A DNA stretch of 57,887 nt from NCBI RefSeq assembly GCF_900188485.1, contig NZ_FZPH01000032.1, positions 1-57,887 of the forward strand, given 5' to 3'. Of the stretch, positions 26,757 through 35,681 are shown one piece after another. The notes below the pieces were generated by a model. It did no database searches and was not told the origin of the DNA. It saw only the letters and a program-made list of their open reading frames with translations. Source of the DNA: Asanoa hainanensis. Lineage in GTDB: Bacteria > Actinomycetota > Actinomycetes > Mycobacteriales > Micromonosporaceae. The translations under genes and the position numbers were made by a program. Within the stretch, counting starts at the first letter, position 1. The number at the start of each line of letters is the position of its first letter.

Positions 26757-27359
26757 CTATTCGATCCAAAGCAGGTGCACAGGGACCTCGACCGTCTTTG
26801 GCGCTTGCCCGCTCCATGCCCAGCGATACCATTCGAGTTCGGTCGCCAGCCGAACGCAGATGTCGCCATCCGCATTGGTGTGGACTTCCGTGACTGCCCG
26901 AAGGTCTCGGCGTTCGACCCCGTCAACCACCTGAACGACGCGTCGGCCAGAGAGTGCGTCCACGTCGACTGCTGGCACAGCTACGCGGGTGGCAGGGAAA
27001 TCGAGCGAGACAAGGCGGGAGACTACGTCCCGATGACTGCCGGCCTTCCCAGGAGCGCCCAACGTCTCGACCCAGACCCGGTCGATCGGTACCAGGGGCG
27101 CGAAGACCTCGATTTGTTCGGACTCGGCGCGGTACCACTCCTGCTCCGGAATCGCCGGGACGTACGTGCGGCTGCCTTGCACGATCCGGTCGTCGGCGCG
27201 CAGGTCGCCACGCCAACCTGCGCCGGGGAACCCGACTACCAGACGTCGGCCCCGTAGGTCCTCGACGCCTGCCGCTGGTGTGGGCACGATTGACCGAGGT
27301 GGCCGAGGCGCCCAGTCGGGCTGGTCGGCGAATGGGTCCGGCATCGGCTCGCGGCTCAT
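26757..27359 (-). CDS. Hypothetical protein at the end of the type IV-like operon
   Basis: 200-residue soluble protein without signal peptide or membrane helix. A Pro-rich N-terminus precedes a region rich in beta-strand-like stretches (LRGRRLVVGFPGAGWRGDLR, RRVVQVVDGVERRDLRAVTEVH). The last ~90 residues partly echo the first, hinting at two copies of one small beta domain. ATG 27359 has a GGAG seven bases upstream. It follows the hydrolase gene by 36 bp and probably belongs to the same transcript. I do not recognise the family; lower GC than its surroundings. Confidence 0.65.
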   Translation of the reverse strand: MSREPMPDPFADQPDWAPRPPRSIVPTPAAGVEDLRGRRLVVGFPGAGWRGDLRADDRIVQGSRTYVPAIPEQEWYRAESEQIEVFAPLVPIDRVWVETLGAPGKAGSHRDVVSRLVSLDFPATRVAVPAVDVDALSGRRVVQVVDGVERRDLRAVTEVHTNADGDICVRLATELEWYRWAWSGQAPKTVEVPVHLLWIE

Positions 27360-27395
27360 CAGTTGTCTCCGCTCCGTACGCCCAAGATCCGGCGG

Positions 27396-28538
27396 CTATG
27401 CACCGGGGCCTAGCGGCGCGCCCTTTTCCCGCATCCACTTCGATGGTTCAGTCGCACCCGCCGAGCTGCGGTCGCCATTCAGGTGCACCTCGAAGTGTAG
27501 GTGGGGGCCTGACGAGTGACCGCTCGTGCCGACGATGCCGATCGGTTGGCCAGCGGCCACTGTTTGGCCGACTCGGACCTTGGGGCGGTAAAGCATATGG
27601 CAATAGCGGGTCATGACTTCGCTAGCGTGCATGATGTCGACATACCATCCGCAACCGGGCGTCGATGGCGAACCGTCGCGGTCGCAGCGAAACGGCGGTG
27701 TCTGGTCGTTGTCGCACCGCGACACGATGACGGTGCCTGCCGCTGCGGCGAGGATGTCGTCACCCCGCGACGCGCCAAGGTCGACACCCTGATGGCTGGG
27801 CCGCGATGAGGTCCGGAACCCGGATACCACGCCGGCCTTGACCGGGGCAGTCCAACCAGACGCCGCCACGTCGCCAATAGCGGCGCAGGTCAACGTCGAG
27901 TTGGCTCCGACCGCTCGCGCCGCGCCGTCAGCCAACATGTTCACGATCTCTGCCGCATCGGGCTCATGCTTGGCGTAGGCGTCGGGGAACGCGCTGCGTT
28001 GCACTGCCTGGGCAGCGTCGGTCAACGACATCTGCTCCCAGCCGCGGACCTTCACGAGCTTCTGATAGAACTTCCGGCTGGCGTAGACCGGGTCCTGAAC
28101 CTGCGCCGGCGTGCCCCAGCCCTGACTCGGGCGCTGTTGGAAGAGCCCGAGCGAGTCGTGGTCATTGCGGGAGCCGAGGTTACCCAGATTGTTCAGCGAC
28201 GATTCCTGCATTGCCGTCGCGATCGCGATGACCCAACCCTTTGGGGGCACCTTCAGGTCCGCGCCGACGTTGATGATCGTGGCCGCGTTCCGCAACTGAG
28301 TCGGGCTGTAGCCGGACACTCGTGGGAGGTCGCCGTCCTCCGGCAACGGTCCGGCGGCACCGCAGCCGTAGGACGACAGTGCTTGGTTGCTGTCATTGCC
28401 CAAGCCGTCGAGGAAAAAGGCGGCGGTGCCGCCCCCACAGCAGAGCAACGCCAATGTCGCCGTGATCGCGACCAGGGCAACTACCCGCTTCGGGCGACGT
28501 CGCCGGGATGTCTCGTCCAGTTCACCGGTCAGCATCAT
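27396..28538 (-). CDS. Two-domain peptidoglycan hydrolase: transglycosylase-like + M23 endopeptidase
   Basis: 380 residues. A membrane anchor (VVALVAITATLALLCC) at ~19-34 precedes a lysozyme-like/SLT domain (~75-200) with the catalytic-type Glu112 in IATAMQESS and the conserved GLFQQRPSQGWG. The C-terminal M23 domain (~230-370) holds the zinc site His249/Asp253 (HQGVDLG) and HLHFE (346-350). It could cut both glycan strands and peptide cross-links. Such enzymes (VirB1/TcpG-type) open a path for type IV machines through Gram-positive walls, which fits its place next to VirB8-, VirB6- and VirB4-like genes. Its start overlaps the upstream gene by 4 bp. Confidence 0.87.
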   Translation of the reverse strand: MMLTGELDETSRRRRPKRVVALVAITATLALLCCGGGTAAFFLDGLGNDSNQALSSYGCGAAGPLPEDGDLPRVSGYSPTQLRNAATIINVGADLKVPPKGWVIAIATAMQESSLNNLGNLGSRNDHDSLGLFQQRPSQGWGTPAQVQDPVYASRKFYQKLVKVRGWEQMSLTDAAQAVQRSAFPDAYAKHEPDAAEIVNMLADGAARAVGANSTLTCAAIGDVAASGWTAPVKAGVVSGFRTSSRPSHQGVDLGASRGDDILAAAAGTVIVSRCDNDQTPPFRCDRDGSPSTPGCGWYVDIMHASEVMTRYCHMLYRPKVRVGQTVAAGQPIGIVGTSGHSSGPHLHFEVHLNGDRSSAGATEPSKWMREKGAPLGPGA

Positions 28539-29101
28539 GAGCGATCCCAGTCAACGCCGTCCACCAACCACCGTCCGTCTGCGACGACGACCCGGAGCAG
28601 CAGCGTTCCGGAATCGACCGGATAGGACACCTCCACCAGACCCGTGCCGCGTGGCACCACCGTTGGAGTGCCGGTCAGTCGCTCTGCTGGGACGACGACC
28701 GGATCCACTCCTTTGAGCTTGGCGGCGAGGCCCGCAGTGGTGTGCGGAACCAGCGCCGCGTACCAGTCCGCGACTTTCGCGGTGCGGTCCAGCCACGATG
28801 TTGCGAATGCTTTTGCGATTTCCGCCGGCTCCTGGGCGCCGGGACTTAGGCTCGGCCCCGGATCCACTGCGGTGGAAGTTACTGGGCGGGGTTCGACAAC
28901 GCCATCGTCGGCCTCTTCTGGATCGGTGGTCGCCGTGCTCGAACTGTCGACCGCCGGAAACACCCCTGCGGAGCGACCGTCAGGACCGGAAACGACTCGG
29001 GCGATGCCGACGACACCGAAGACGATGATCGCCAAGACCACGGCGACTCCGAGCCGTGACCGCAGCGCCGAGGTACCGAGGAGTTGGAACACCCGACGCA
29101 C
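28535..29101 (-). CDS. VirB8/TcpC-like bitopic membrane protein
   Basis: 188 residues: a short cytoplasmic N-terminus, one helix (LGVAVVLAIIVFGVVGIARVV, ~18-38), a Ser/Thr/Pro/Glu-rich linker, and an NTF2-like outer domain (~90-188; helices FATSWLDRTAKVADWYAALV, strands TLLLRVVVADGRWLVDGVDWD). This is the outline of VirB8/TcpC scaffold proteins of type IV secretion; the match rests on topology and neighbourhood, not a signature. A GTG at 29101 starts it, just after the VirB6-like gene, and its stop overlaps the hydrolase start, so the three are coupled. Confidence 0.7.
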   Translation of the reverse strand: MRRVFQLLGTSALRSRLGVAVVLAIIVFGVVGIARVVSGPDGRSAGVFPAVDSSSTATTDPEEADDGVVEPRPVTSTAVDPGPSLSPGAQEPAEIAKAFATSWLDRTAKVADWYAALVPHTTAGLAAKLKGVDPVVVPAERLTGTPTVVPRGTGLVEVSYPVDSGTLLLRVVVADGRWLVDGVDWDRS

Positions 29102-29104
29102 GTC

Positions 29105-31012
29105 TCACCTCGCCTCGGATCGGACCCGTGGCGAAGTCGGCGCGGGTGGGGCGTCCTTGGTGGATTCCGGCCGGTAGATCGCGTAGCTGGCCGGAGCGGT
29201 TTGTGGAACGTCTGGCTCCACCCATCGTTCGGGCTGCCGGCGGTTCGGACGCACGGCCGGAGTCCTCGGCGGAGTCGCGCTCGGGACGTCGGACCGCTCC
29301 TCTGGGCGGTTCTGCTCTCCACTGCTGGGTGCACCGTGGCTCGGATCTTCGTGCCGAGCTTCCGGTCGCAGCGATGTCCCTTCGGCAAGGACTCCACGGC
29401 GCTTTCCAACGTGTGGCTCGGAGGTGCCACCGGGTTCGACGACGTCGAGTTTCGCGGCCTCACGCATGTCGCGGAAAAATCGCCGATGCCAAGAGCCGGC
29501 CGACGTGATCGCTGCGGTGCTGTCCTTGCCGCCGAGTTGAGTGATCCGCCGGTACGGCCGAAGCAGCAGCCAGCCCACGACGCCGCAAAGCCACACGAGG
29601 ACTACCTGGAGCCAACCAGGCAGCGTCGGAGTGTTCATGATCAAGTCGACGGCGAACAGGTAGATCGCGGCCCCAGTGCCAAAGATTGCGATGTTGAAGA
29701 CCGCTGCGACTACGGCGTTCGCCAACCGTCGAATGCCGGCGCTCGCTGGGCGCATCAGTCCGACGGTGCCCAAGATCGGTGCCGCGATGACCGCCCAGCG
29801 GAAGATCAAGAATCCGAGCAGAACGAGCAGTGACGCGGTGAGATCGAACAGGGCGAAGAGGAACGCGGCAAGCAGTGCGATGAAGCCGGCACCAACCCGA
29901 TCCATGTCGCGTTTACCTTGGAGATATTCGTATGCCTCGGGGTCCTCCGTCTTGATCTGCTCGGCGACCTTCATCCATTGAGTGTTTTTCTCGGCGAGCA
30001 TCTGGGTCCGAGTGCCAGGATTTTGACGGAGCTTTTCGGCTTCGTCCCAGCGGAACGACTTAGCGTCGTAGAGCGCCTGACCATACTTCTTAGCTGTCAC
30101 ACTGTCAGCGGATCCGAGAACACCCCGAAGCCAGTTGCGGTAAAGCATGGTCTCGGTGACCGTGTCACTAGCCCGTACGGCCGGTGGCCGGTTGTCCTTG
30201 CACGCGTTGGGATCGCCTAGGTGGCACTGGCCGTCATCGGGGCGTGGGCCAACGGCGTCGTGCACAACGCCGAGTGCGCTTACCAACGTGTCATCGGCGA
30301 TGTTTGCTGACTTGACCGGCCATGCGGCGAGCGCGGTAACAGCGACCATGACAAGCAGCGCCCAGCCGGTGGTGGTCATGGCGTTGCTCATGTCCGACTG
30401 ACGGGACCGCCAAATGAGGTAAAGGCCAACGATCGCCAGCGTGACGCCCCCAAAGGCGGTAAATACCTTCGTATAGACCGCCTTTGTTGCCTGGTCCACC
30501 AAGGGGTCCGCCCAGCCCCACATAGTCGCTGGATCCCATGCGCGCTCACGCACGGCGTTGGAAGCGCCTACGACAGCAGTGGCGATCATAAACTCGCCGT
30601 TGGCAACCGTCGTCAAGAAACGGTAGTCGGGATGCAGGACGGTTGAGGCACAGCCGCCTTCTATGTCGTACGTGGAATAGCTATAACCGGCGTAGCCGTA
30701 GTCGCTGTATATGCCTACAACGCCAGAACGCGCGGAACCTTCAGGTCGAGTCGCGAACCATCCTGCAAGACCCGCGTCGGGGTTGCTTGGGTTCGGTGCG
30801 CTGAGACAGGTCAGGCGGCCCTCAGCGACATCCGGCAACTTGCTTACGCAGGCACGGAAGTTGGCTTCCCACTCCTCGACCGTGCAGACCTCAGCGGGTG
30901 CTTTGGCTGGCGGGGCCGCGGTGGCGGCTAGGGCTGGCCAGCTGATGGTGGCTGCGGCCGCCACCAGGAGGGTGAGGACCAGAGAGACTACCCGTGCTCG
31001 CGCGCGAGTCAT
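29105..31012 (-). CDS. VirB6/TrbL-like polytopic membrane protein
   Basis: 635 residues. A signal peptide (~1-33) leads to a Cys-containing outer domain with a Tyr/Gly-rich loop. About six membrane helices follow (for example VTLAIVGLYLIWR, GWALLVMVAVTALAAWP, FIALLAAFLFALFDLTASLLVLLGF and VVLVWLCGVVGWLLL), then a long charged cytoplasmic tail of ~130 residues. This is the layout of VirB6/TrbL proteins that form the inner channel of type IV machines. The ATG follows the VirB4 stop directly, with GAGGAG supplied by the end of virB4. Its base composition is noticeably lower in GC than virB4. Confidence 0.75.
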   Translation of the reverse strand: MTRARARVVSLVLTLLVAAAATISWPALAATAAPPAKAPAEVCTVEEWEANFRACVSKLPDVAEGRLTCLSAPNPSNPDAGLAGWFATRPEGSARSGVVGIYSDYGYAGYSYSTYDIEGGCASTVLHPDYRFLTTVANGEFMIATAVVGASNAVRERAWDPATMWGWADPLVDQATKAVYTKVFTAFGGVTLAIVGLYLIWRSRQSDMSNAMTTTGWALLVMVAVTALAAWPVKSANIADDTLVSALGVVHDAVGPRPDDGQCHLGDPNACKDNRPPAVRASDTVTETMLYRNWLRGVLGSADSVTAKKYGQALYDAKSFRWDEAEKLRQNPGTRTQMLAEKNTQWMKVAEQIKTEDPEAYEYLQGKRDMDRVGAGFIALLAAFLFALFDLTASLLVLLGFLIFRWAVIAAPILGTVGLMRPASAGIRRLANAVVAAVFNIAIFGTGAAIYLFAVDLIMNTPTLPGWLQVVLVWLCGVVGWLLLRPYRRITQLGGKDSTAAITSAGSWHRRFFRDMREAAKLDVVEPGGTSEPHVGKRRGVLAEGTSLRPEARHEDPSHGAPSSGEQNRPEERSDVPSATPPRTPAVRPNRRQPERWVEPDVPQTAPASYAIYRPESTKDAPPAPTSPRVRSEAR

Positions 31013-34000
31013 CTACTCCTCCAGGTCTGCAGGGGGCGGCGGCAGGAGGGACGGCGTGGTGGCCGCCGCCGCCGGGGTGGTGTCCAGGTGGTCCAGCAGG
31101 CCCTCGACGTACGAGACGTCGACCCTGATCTTCTGTACCCGGCCGTCTACGTCGCGCATCACGAACTCGCGGAAGCCCAGCCGGGACGCCGATGAGGTGT
31201 CCACGTTCGACAGGCTGGCGAGGGTGGCCTCGTAGCCATCGTTGACCGGGACCCGCAGCAGGCGCAGCGCTTCCGAGGCGATTTCCTGGTCTTCCGCGAT
31301 CCGGCCCACGAACACCGTCGACACGAGGTTCTGGACGTCCAGGCCCAGGATGTCCCGCGGGTTCTGCGACGCCACCAAGGCCGCCAGGTTCCACTTGCGG
31401 GAGTCTCGGGCCAGGCGCACCAGGAAAGAACGGCCTGAGCGCCAGCCTTCCATGAAGTGCGCCTCGTCCAGGCCTACCAGTTTCCTCGACGACATCGAGC
31501 CGCCGTAGCAGCGGCGGACGGCCAGGCGGTGCGCCGTGTGCAGCATCGGCAACGCCAGGGCCTCTTCCGCCGACCAGTACTCGCGCTCGATCTTCAGGTC
31601 CGGTAGGCGCAGGCCCGCCATCGTGATGACCGTCAGCGCGGCGTCCGCGCCCAGCAGGTGCTCCGGTGGGCGGCCGAAGAACAGCAGCGCCAGGGGCATC
31701 TCCGCCGTGTCCAGCAGCAGGTTGGCCAGCTCCTTGCCGTCGTCGTCGTCCATGCCGGCCAGGCACGCGACCACGTCGTCCAGGGTCGAGGTCTCCTCGG
31801 CGGGGACCTGGCGCACGGCGTGCCGGAACAGCGTCGCCGTCGACGCCTGGCGCGCGACCTGCGGCGGGACCAGCATCTGGCAGATGTCCTGCACCAGCAT
31901 CCGGCGCTCGGCTCGGGAGTTCGAGACCGCGATCTCGTACTCCCGGTCGCCCGGCGCGCCCAGCGAGAACTCCGTGCGCAGGGGCGTGGGGATCAAGGAG
32001 TACGGGGCGAGCGTGCCGGCTTCCGAACCCGTCAGGTTGAGCACTCGGGAGAACGGCCGCAGCTCCGGCATCGCGCACAGCCGGGCCAGCGGGCCCGACG
32101 GGTCGAGCAGGGTGACCTGGACACCGCGCCGGGCTGCCAGGTAGCCGAGTGCGCCGAGCAGCGTCGACTTGCCACCGCCGGGCTCGGCCACGAAGACGGC
32201 CAGGCCGGAGCGCTCGCGTACCTCCATCGGGAAATGCAGGTCGAGGAAGACCGGCCGCCGGCAGGTCCCAGCGGTACGACCGATCAGGTCGCCGCGCCGG
32301 TCGCCGACCGTGGATGCCGCCTGCGGCAGCGCGGCGGCCAGCAGCTTGACCGGCATCCGGCGGATGTAGCCGGTGTTGGCGATCGGCTCGCCCGGGATGA
32401 ACTCGCGGGCCAGCCAGTCCTGGTTCTTCGGGTGCTGCAGCGAGATGCGCAGCTCCCGGGAGTAGAGCTGGATCAGCCGGCGCGCCCGCTCGAGGCACTC
32501 GTCGCGGGTGCGGCCGCCGACCGCGATGCGGTGCCAGCCGTGTGCGCGGGCCGACTCGACCGGCAGGCCGGTGGTCATCTCGTCACCGATGACGAGCGCG
32601 CGCTTGGCCAGCCGCTCGAGCTCCGGCGGGGCGTCGATGCCGTGCTCGGCGTAGTCGAGCTGCTGCGACCGGATCATCCGGAGCCGGTGCTCGAGGTTGC
32701 GGAACGAGTCGCCCGAGCCGAGCACGTCGATCCGGGACGACAGCTCCATCGGCCACGGCAGCCGCTCGTGGAAGTGCATCCACGGCTCGTGCCGCTCGGG
32801 GATCTCCAGCGGCTCCATGCGGCCGACGGCGAGCACGGCGACGTGCCGCTCCTCGCCGGTCATCCGGTTGACGAGCTTGACGGTCGAGCCGTACGGCGTG
32901 CGGTAGCGCTCGATCTGCTCGGTGAGCCCGAGCAGGTCACCGCGTTCCCATGCCCCGTTGGTCACCGGCGATAGCGCGGTCGGCGGTGCCATGCACAGCG
33001 CGACCGAGCGGTAGAGCAGCCATTCGAGCTCGTGCGGGGTGACCCGCCGGCCGCGCATGCCGAACGCGCCGAGCACCTCGTCGAACTGCTCGACCGTGCG
33101 GCTCAGCTTGCGGCGCTCGCCCTCGGCGACACCGCGGCCGAAGGTGCGCAGCACCCGCTCCGACAGGCTGTTGCCCAGCGACCGCCGGGCGAACGTCACG
33201 CCGAGGTAGGTCTGGCCCTCGGCGTGGTTGACCGACAGCAGGTGCCGTTGCGCCGCGACCAGGTGGTCGGACCACGACGTCGCGCCCGGCACGCTGGACA
33301 GCGGCGAGGGCGTGTGGACGTCGACGGTGCGCGCCCACTCGTCGGCCGGGAACGGCCGCGTGGTGCGGCGCAGGTGCAGCCGGAAGCCCGCAAGGCCGGC
33401 ATATTGCTCCGAGATCGCGGACAGCAGCGCCTCGCGCTCGGCGTCGGGCCGGAACGCCCAGCGCACCTCGGGCAGCCAGTACCAGGCGGTCACCGTGTTG
33501 GGCGTGAAGGTCAGGTGCCCGGCGATCTCGGTGATGGCCAGGCCGATGCTCGGGTCGCGGTCGCCGAACTTGATCTGCGGCGGCTTGACCGTGGCCGGCT
33601 TCTTCGCCGGCTCGCGACCCTTCTCCCGACGGCGCGGCGGCTGCGCCGGCTCGCGCACGATCGGCAACCGCGCGCCGGGCCGGTCGGGCGCGCGCTCCGA
33701 ACGCGGCGCGACGTCCGAGACACGTTCCGGACCAGCGGGCAGCGGGGGTACGCCGGGCACGGGCCCCGTGGCGGGTCGGCGCGGCCGGGCCGGGTGCTGC
33801 GGTGGCGCGAGCCGACTGGCGGTCGGCGGCTCACCGCGGCGGCGTGGCTCAGGGCGAGGCTCGGGCAGCAGCTCACTGCCAGGGTCGAGATAGGCGTCCG
33901 CATGCGGCGCGGGCTCGCCCCGCCGCCCGGCGCGGTTGTCGACCCGGCCGCTCTCGCTCGGCGCCCGGTTGGCCCGGCTGACGATGCGCTGTCGGTCGAC

Positions 34001-34951
34001 CGACGGTCCCGTCGGGCGCGGCGGGGGCTGAACGGCGTCGACCCCGTGCGGCGGCTCGAAGCCGTCGAGGTGGCCGGTCAGCGCCGGATCGGCACCGTAG
34101 TAGGGCTCGGCGGCCGACGGGTTCGGGCCGGCTCCGTTGCCGTTGGCGAGCGCGTGCCGGCCGCCGGCGACCTCACCGCCGTGCACGGGAGCGCCATACG
34201 TCGCAGCGGCCTGCGGCCCCGCGCCCTGCGCCGCAGCGGCCTGCGGCCCCGCGCCCTGCGCCGCAGCGGCCTGCGGCCCCGCGCCGTAGGTCGCGGCGCC
34301 CTGGGCTCCCGCGCCGTGCGGTCCTGAGCCGTGGGTCGCGTCGCCCTGCGGTCCTGGGCGGTGCGGTCGTGCGCCGTGGGTCGCCGCGCCCTCCTGTCCC
34401 GCGCCTTGCGGTCCCACGCCGTGGGTGGCGTCGAACTGCGCTCCTGCGCCGTGCGGCCCGGCGCCGAAGGTCGGGTCGTCCTGGAATCCTGCGTCGTGTA
34501 GGCCCGCGTCGTGGGTCGCCGCGGCCTGGTTTCCCCTGCCCTGGGGCCCTGCGCCGCGCGGTCCCGCGCCCTGCGTCACGGCACCTTGCGGCCCCGCGCC
34601 CTGGGCCGCTCCGCCCTGGGCGGAGCCGCCCTGCACCGGGGTGCTCTCCGGTGGCGCGGCACCGCCGAACAGGTCGAGGAATGGTGAGTCGATGTCGGCC
34701 TCTGGCCGACGCCCGGCCGGCACACCGCGGCCGCGCTCCTCGGCCGGCCGGGAGCGCACCGGTCCCGGAGCCTGGAACACCGCCACCGAACCGTGACCGG
34801 GAGTGGTCACGAGCTCGGTGTCCGTGCGCTCCTCGTCGAGGTCAGCGGTATCAAGATCCGTCGCAGGGTAGTCGCTTGATCGCGGACGGTGACCACCGGC
34901 TCCGGACTGCGTGTCGGCCGGACGGGACTCCGGCGGGACCGGTCGATTCAT
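31013..34951 (-). CDS. VirB4-type type IV secretion ATPase with a long repetitive N-terminus
   Basis: 1312 residues. Residues ~1-455 are low-complexity, with a Gly/Ala/Gln repeat zone at ~107-255 and Pro/Arg-rich stretches. The conserved VirB4/TraC-like part starts near IKFGDRDPSIGLAITEIAGH. Walker A is FVAEPGGGKSTLLG near residue 920 and Walker B LVGLDEAHFMEG near 1159, followed by LVASQNPRDILG (motor motif). VirB4 proteins energise assembly and transport in every type IV system. It is the hub of a minus-strand operon with VirB2-, VirB3-, VirB6- and VirB8-like genes and a wall hydrolase. The repeat-rich extension is not usual for the family; ordinary VirB4 is about 800 residues. Confidence 0.9.
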   Translation of the reverse strand: MNRPVPPESRPADTQSGAGGHRPRSSDYPATDLDTADLDEERTDTELVTTPGHGSVAVFQAPGPVRSRPAEERGRGVPAGRRPEADIDSPFLDLFGGAAPPESTPVQGGSAQGGAAQGAGPQGAVTQGAGPRGAGPQGRGNQAAATHDAGLHDAGFQDDPTFGAGPHGAGAQFDATHGVGPQGAGQEGAATHGARPHRPGPQGDATHGSGPHGAGAQGAATYGAGPQAAAAQGAGPQAAAAQGAGPQAAATYGAPVHGGEVAGGRHALANGNGAGPNPSAAEPYYGADPALTGHLDGFEPPHGVDAVQPPPRPTGPSVDRQRIVSRANRAPSESGRVDNRAGRRGEPAPHADAYLDPGSELLPEPRPEPRRRGEPPTASRLAPPQHPARPRRPATGPVPGVPPLPAGPERVSDVAPRSERAPDRPGARLPIVREPAQPPRRREKGREPAKKPATVKPPQIKFGDRDPSIGLAITEIAGHLTFTPNTVTAWYWLPEVRWAFRPDAEREALLSAISEQYAGLAGFRLHLRRTTRPFPADEWARTVDVHTPSPLSSVPGATSWSDHLVAAQRHLLSVNHAEGQTYLGVTFARRSLGNSLSERVLRTFGRGVAEGERRKLSRTVEQFDEVLGAFGMRGRRVTPHELEWLLYRSVALCMAPPTALSPVTNGAWERGDLLGLTEQIERYRTPYGSTVKLVNRMTGEERHVAVLAVGRMEPLEIPERHEPWMHFHERLPWPMELSSRIDVLGSGDSFRNLEHRLRMIRSQQLDYAEHGIDAPPELERLAKRALVIGDEMTTGLPVESARAHGWHRIAVGGRTRDECLERARRLIQLYSRELRISLQHPKNQDWLAREFIPGEPIANTGYIRRMPVKLLAAALPQAASTVGDRRGDLIGRTAGTCRRPVFLDLHFPMEVRERSGLAVFVAEPGGGKSTLLGALGYLAARRGVQVTLLDPSGPLARLCAMPELRPFSRVLNLTGSEAGTLAPYSLIPTPLRTEFSLGAPGDREYEIAVSNSRAERRMLVQDICQMLVPPQVARQASTATLFRHAVRQVPAEETSTLDDVVACLAGMDDDDGKELANLLLDTAEMPLALLFFGRPPEHLLGADAALTVITMAGLRLPDLKIEREYWSAEEALALPMLHTAHRLAVRRCYGGSMSSRKLVGLDEAHFMEGWRSGRSFLVRLARDSRKWNLAALVASQNPRDILGLDVQNLVSTVFVGRIAEDQEIASEALRLLRVPVNDGYEATLASLSNVDTSSASRLGFREFVMRDVDGRVQKIRVDVSYVEGLLDHLDTTPAAAATTPSLLPPPPADLEE
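34185..34635 (-). repeat. In-gene repeats coding Gly-Ala-Gly-Pro-Gln decapeptides
   Basis: Within virB4 a ~30-bp unit recurs. Three near-identical copies around 34205-34295 code the decapeptide GAGPQAAAAQ, and more diverged copies (GAGPQGAVTQ, GAGPHGAGAQ and similar) extend to about 34630. All keep the reading frame. This array should vary in length between strains. Confidence 0.8.
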
Positions 34952-34985
34952 GCGAGGACCTCGCTCTGTTCCGCTGCGTGCCGGC

Positions 34986-35348
34986 TCATACCAGCTCCTC
35001 GCGGATCCTGATCTTGGTTGCGACCAGACGCGGGTCGCGCTGCTCGACGGCGGGCTCGCGGGTGCGGCGCCAGTCGGTGAGCGCGGTGCGGATGACCACG
35101 CGCGCCGGACGGTCGGGATCGACGTGGCGGAAGATGAACGAGGTCGTCACGATGGCGAGCGCGATCTCCCAGGCCGGGAAGAGCTCGACACTGAACGTGA
35201 ACAGCCAGTGGATGAACATGTAGAGCGGCACGAGCAGCATGAACAGCCCGTATTGCGCATAGGGCAGGTGGACCGGAAGCGTGTATCCCGGCGGGCCCAG
35301 GTAGACCAGGCGGGCCCGGTAGATGTCGTCATCGGTGCGCAGCCGCAT
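34986..35348 (-). CDS. PrgI/VirB3/TcpE-like small membrane protein
   Basis: 120 residues with two adjacent hydrophobic segments (YGLFMLLVPLYMFIHWLF and VELFPAWEIALAIVTTSFIF) flanked by charged ends. Size, topology and the position directly before the VirB4 gene match VirB3/PrgI/TcpE, which associate with VirB4 at the membrane. No signature residue confirms it. The ATG at 35348 is 15 bp from the stop of the pilin-like gene, and 34 bp separate its stop from virB4. Confidence 0.65.
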   Translation of the reverse strand: MRLRTDDDIYRARLVYLGPPGYTLPVHLPYAQYGLFMLLVPLYMFIHWLFTFSVELFPAWEIALAIVTTSFIFRHVDPDRPARVVIRTALTDWRRTREPAVEQRDPRLVATKIRIREELV

Positions 35349-35363
35349 CTCGTGCTCCGCGGC

Positions 35364-35681
35364 CTATTCGAAGATCAGCTTGATCAGGTAGTCACCGACG
35401 AAGAACAACGTCGCCGCGCCCGCGATGAACGCGAGACCGACGATGGCGATGGCGGAGCTGGTCAGGACCTTGGAGACCTCGCCCTTGCTGGCGCGGCCAA
35501 TGAAGATCACGCCAAGCACCGCAAGGAGAATCGGGGCTACCTTGCCGGCGAAGAAGGTGACGATGCCTTCTGTGTTGATGCCCTTCGGGTCTGCCTCACC
35601 CGCGATGACGTGGGCGAGCACGCCCGACGCGGCGTGCGCGGACGCACTCCACGCCTGCTGGACGAGCTCAGTGGCGATCAT
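35364..35681 (-). CDS. VirB2-like (pilin/TcpF-type) small membrane protein, first gene of the type IV-like operon
   Basis: 105 residues with two helices (FAGKVAPILLAVLGVIFIG and SSAIAIVGLAFIAGAATLFFVGDYLI) joined by a short basic loop (RASKGEVSK), the hairpin topology of VirB2 major pilins and related channel subunits. The ATG at 35681 has a strong GGGGAGG site. It heads the minus-strand operon and is divergent from folP across 319 bp. VirB2 is assigned by topology and position only. Confidence 0.65.
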   Translation of the reverse strand: MIATELVQQAWSASAHAASGVLAHVIAGEADPKGINTEGIVTFFAGKVAPILLAVLGVIFIGRASKGEVSKVLTSSAIAIVGLAFIAGAATLFFVGDYLIKLIFE

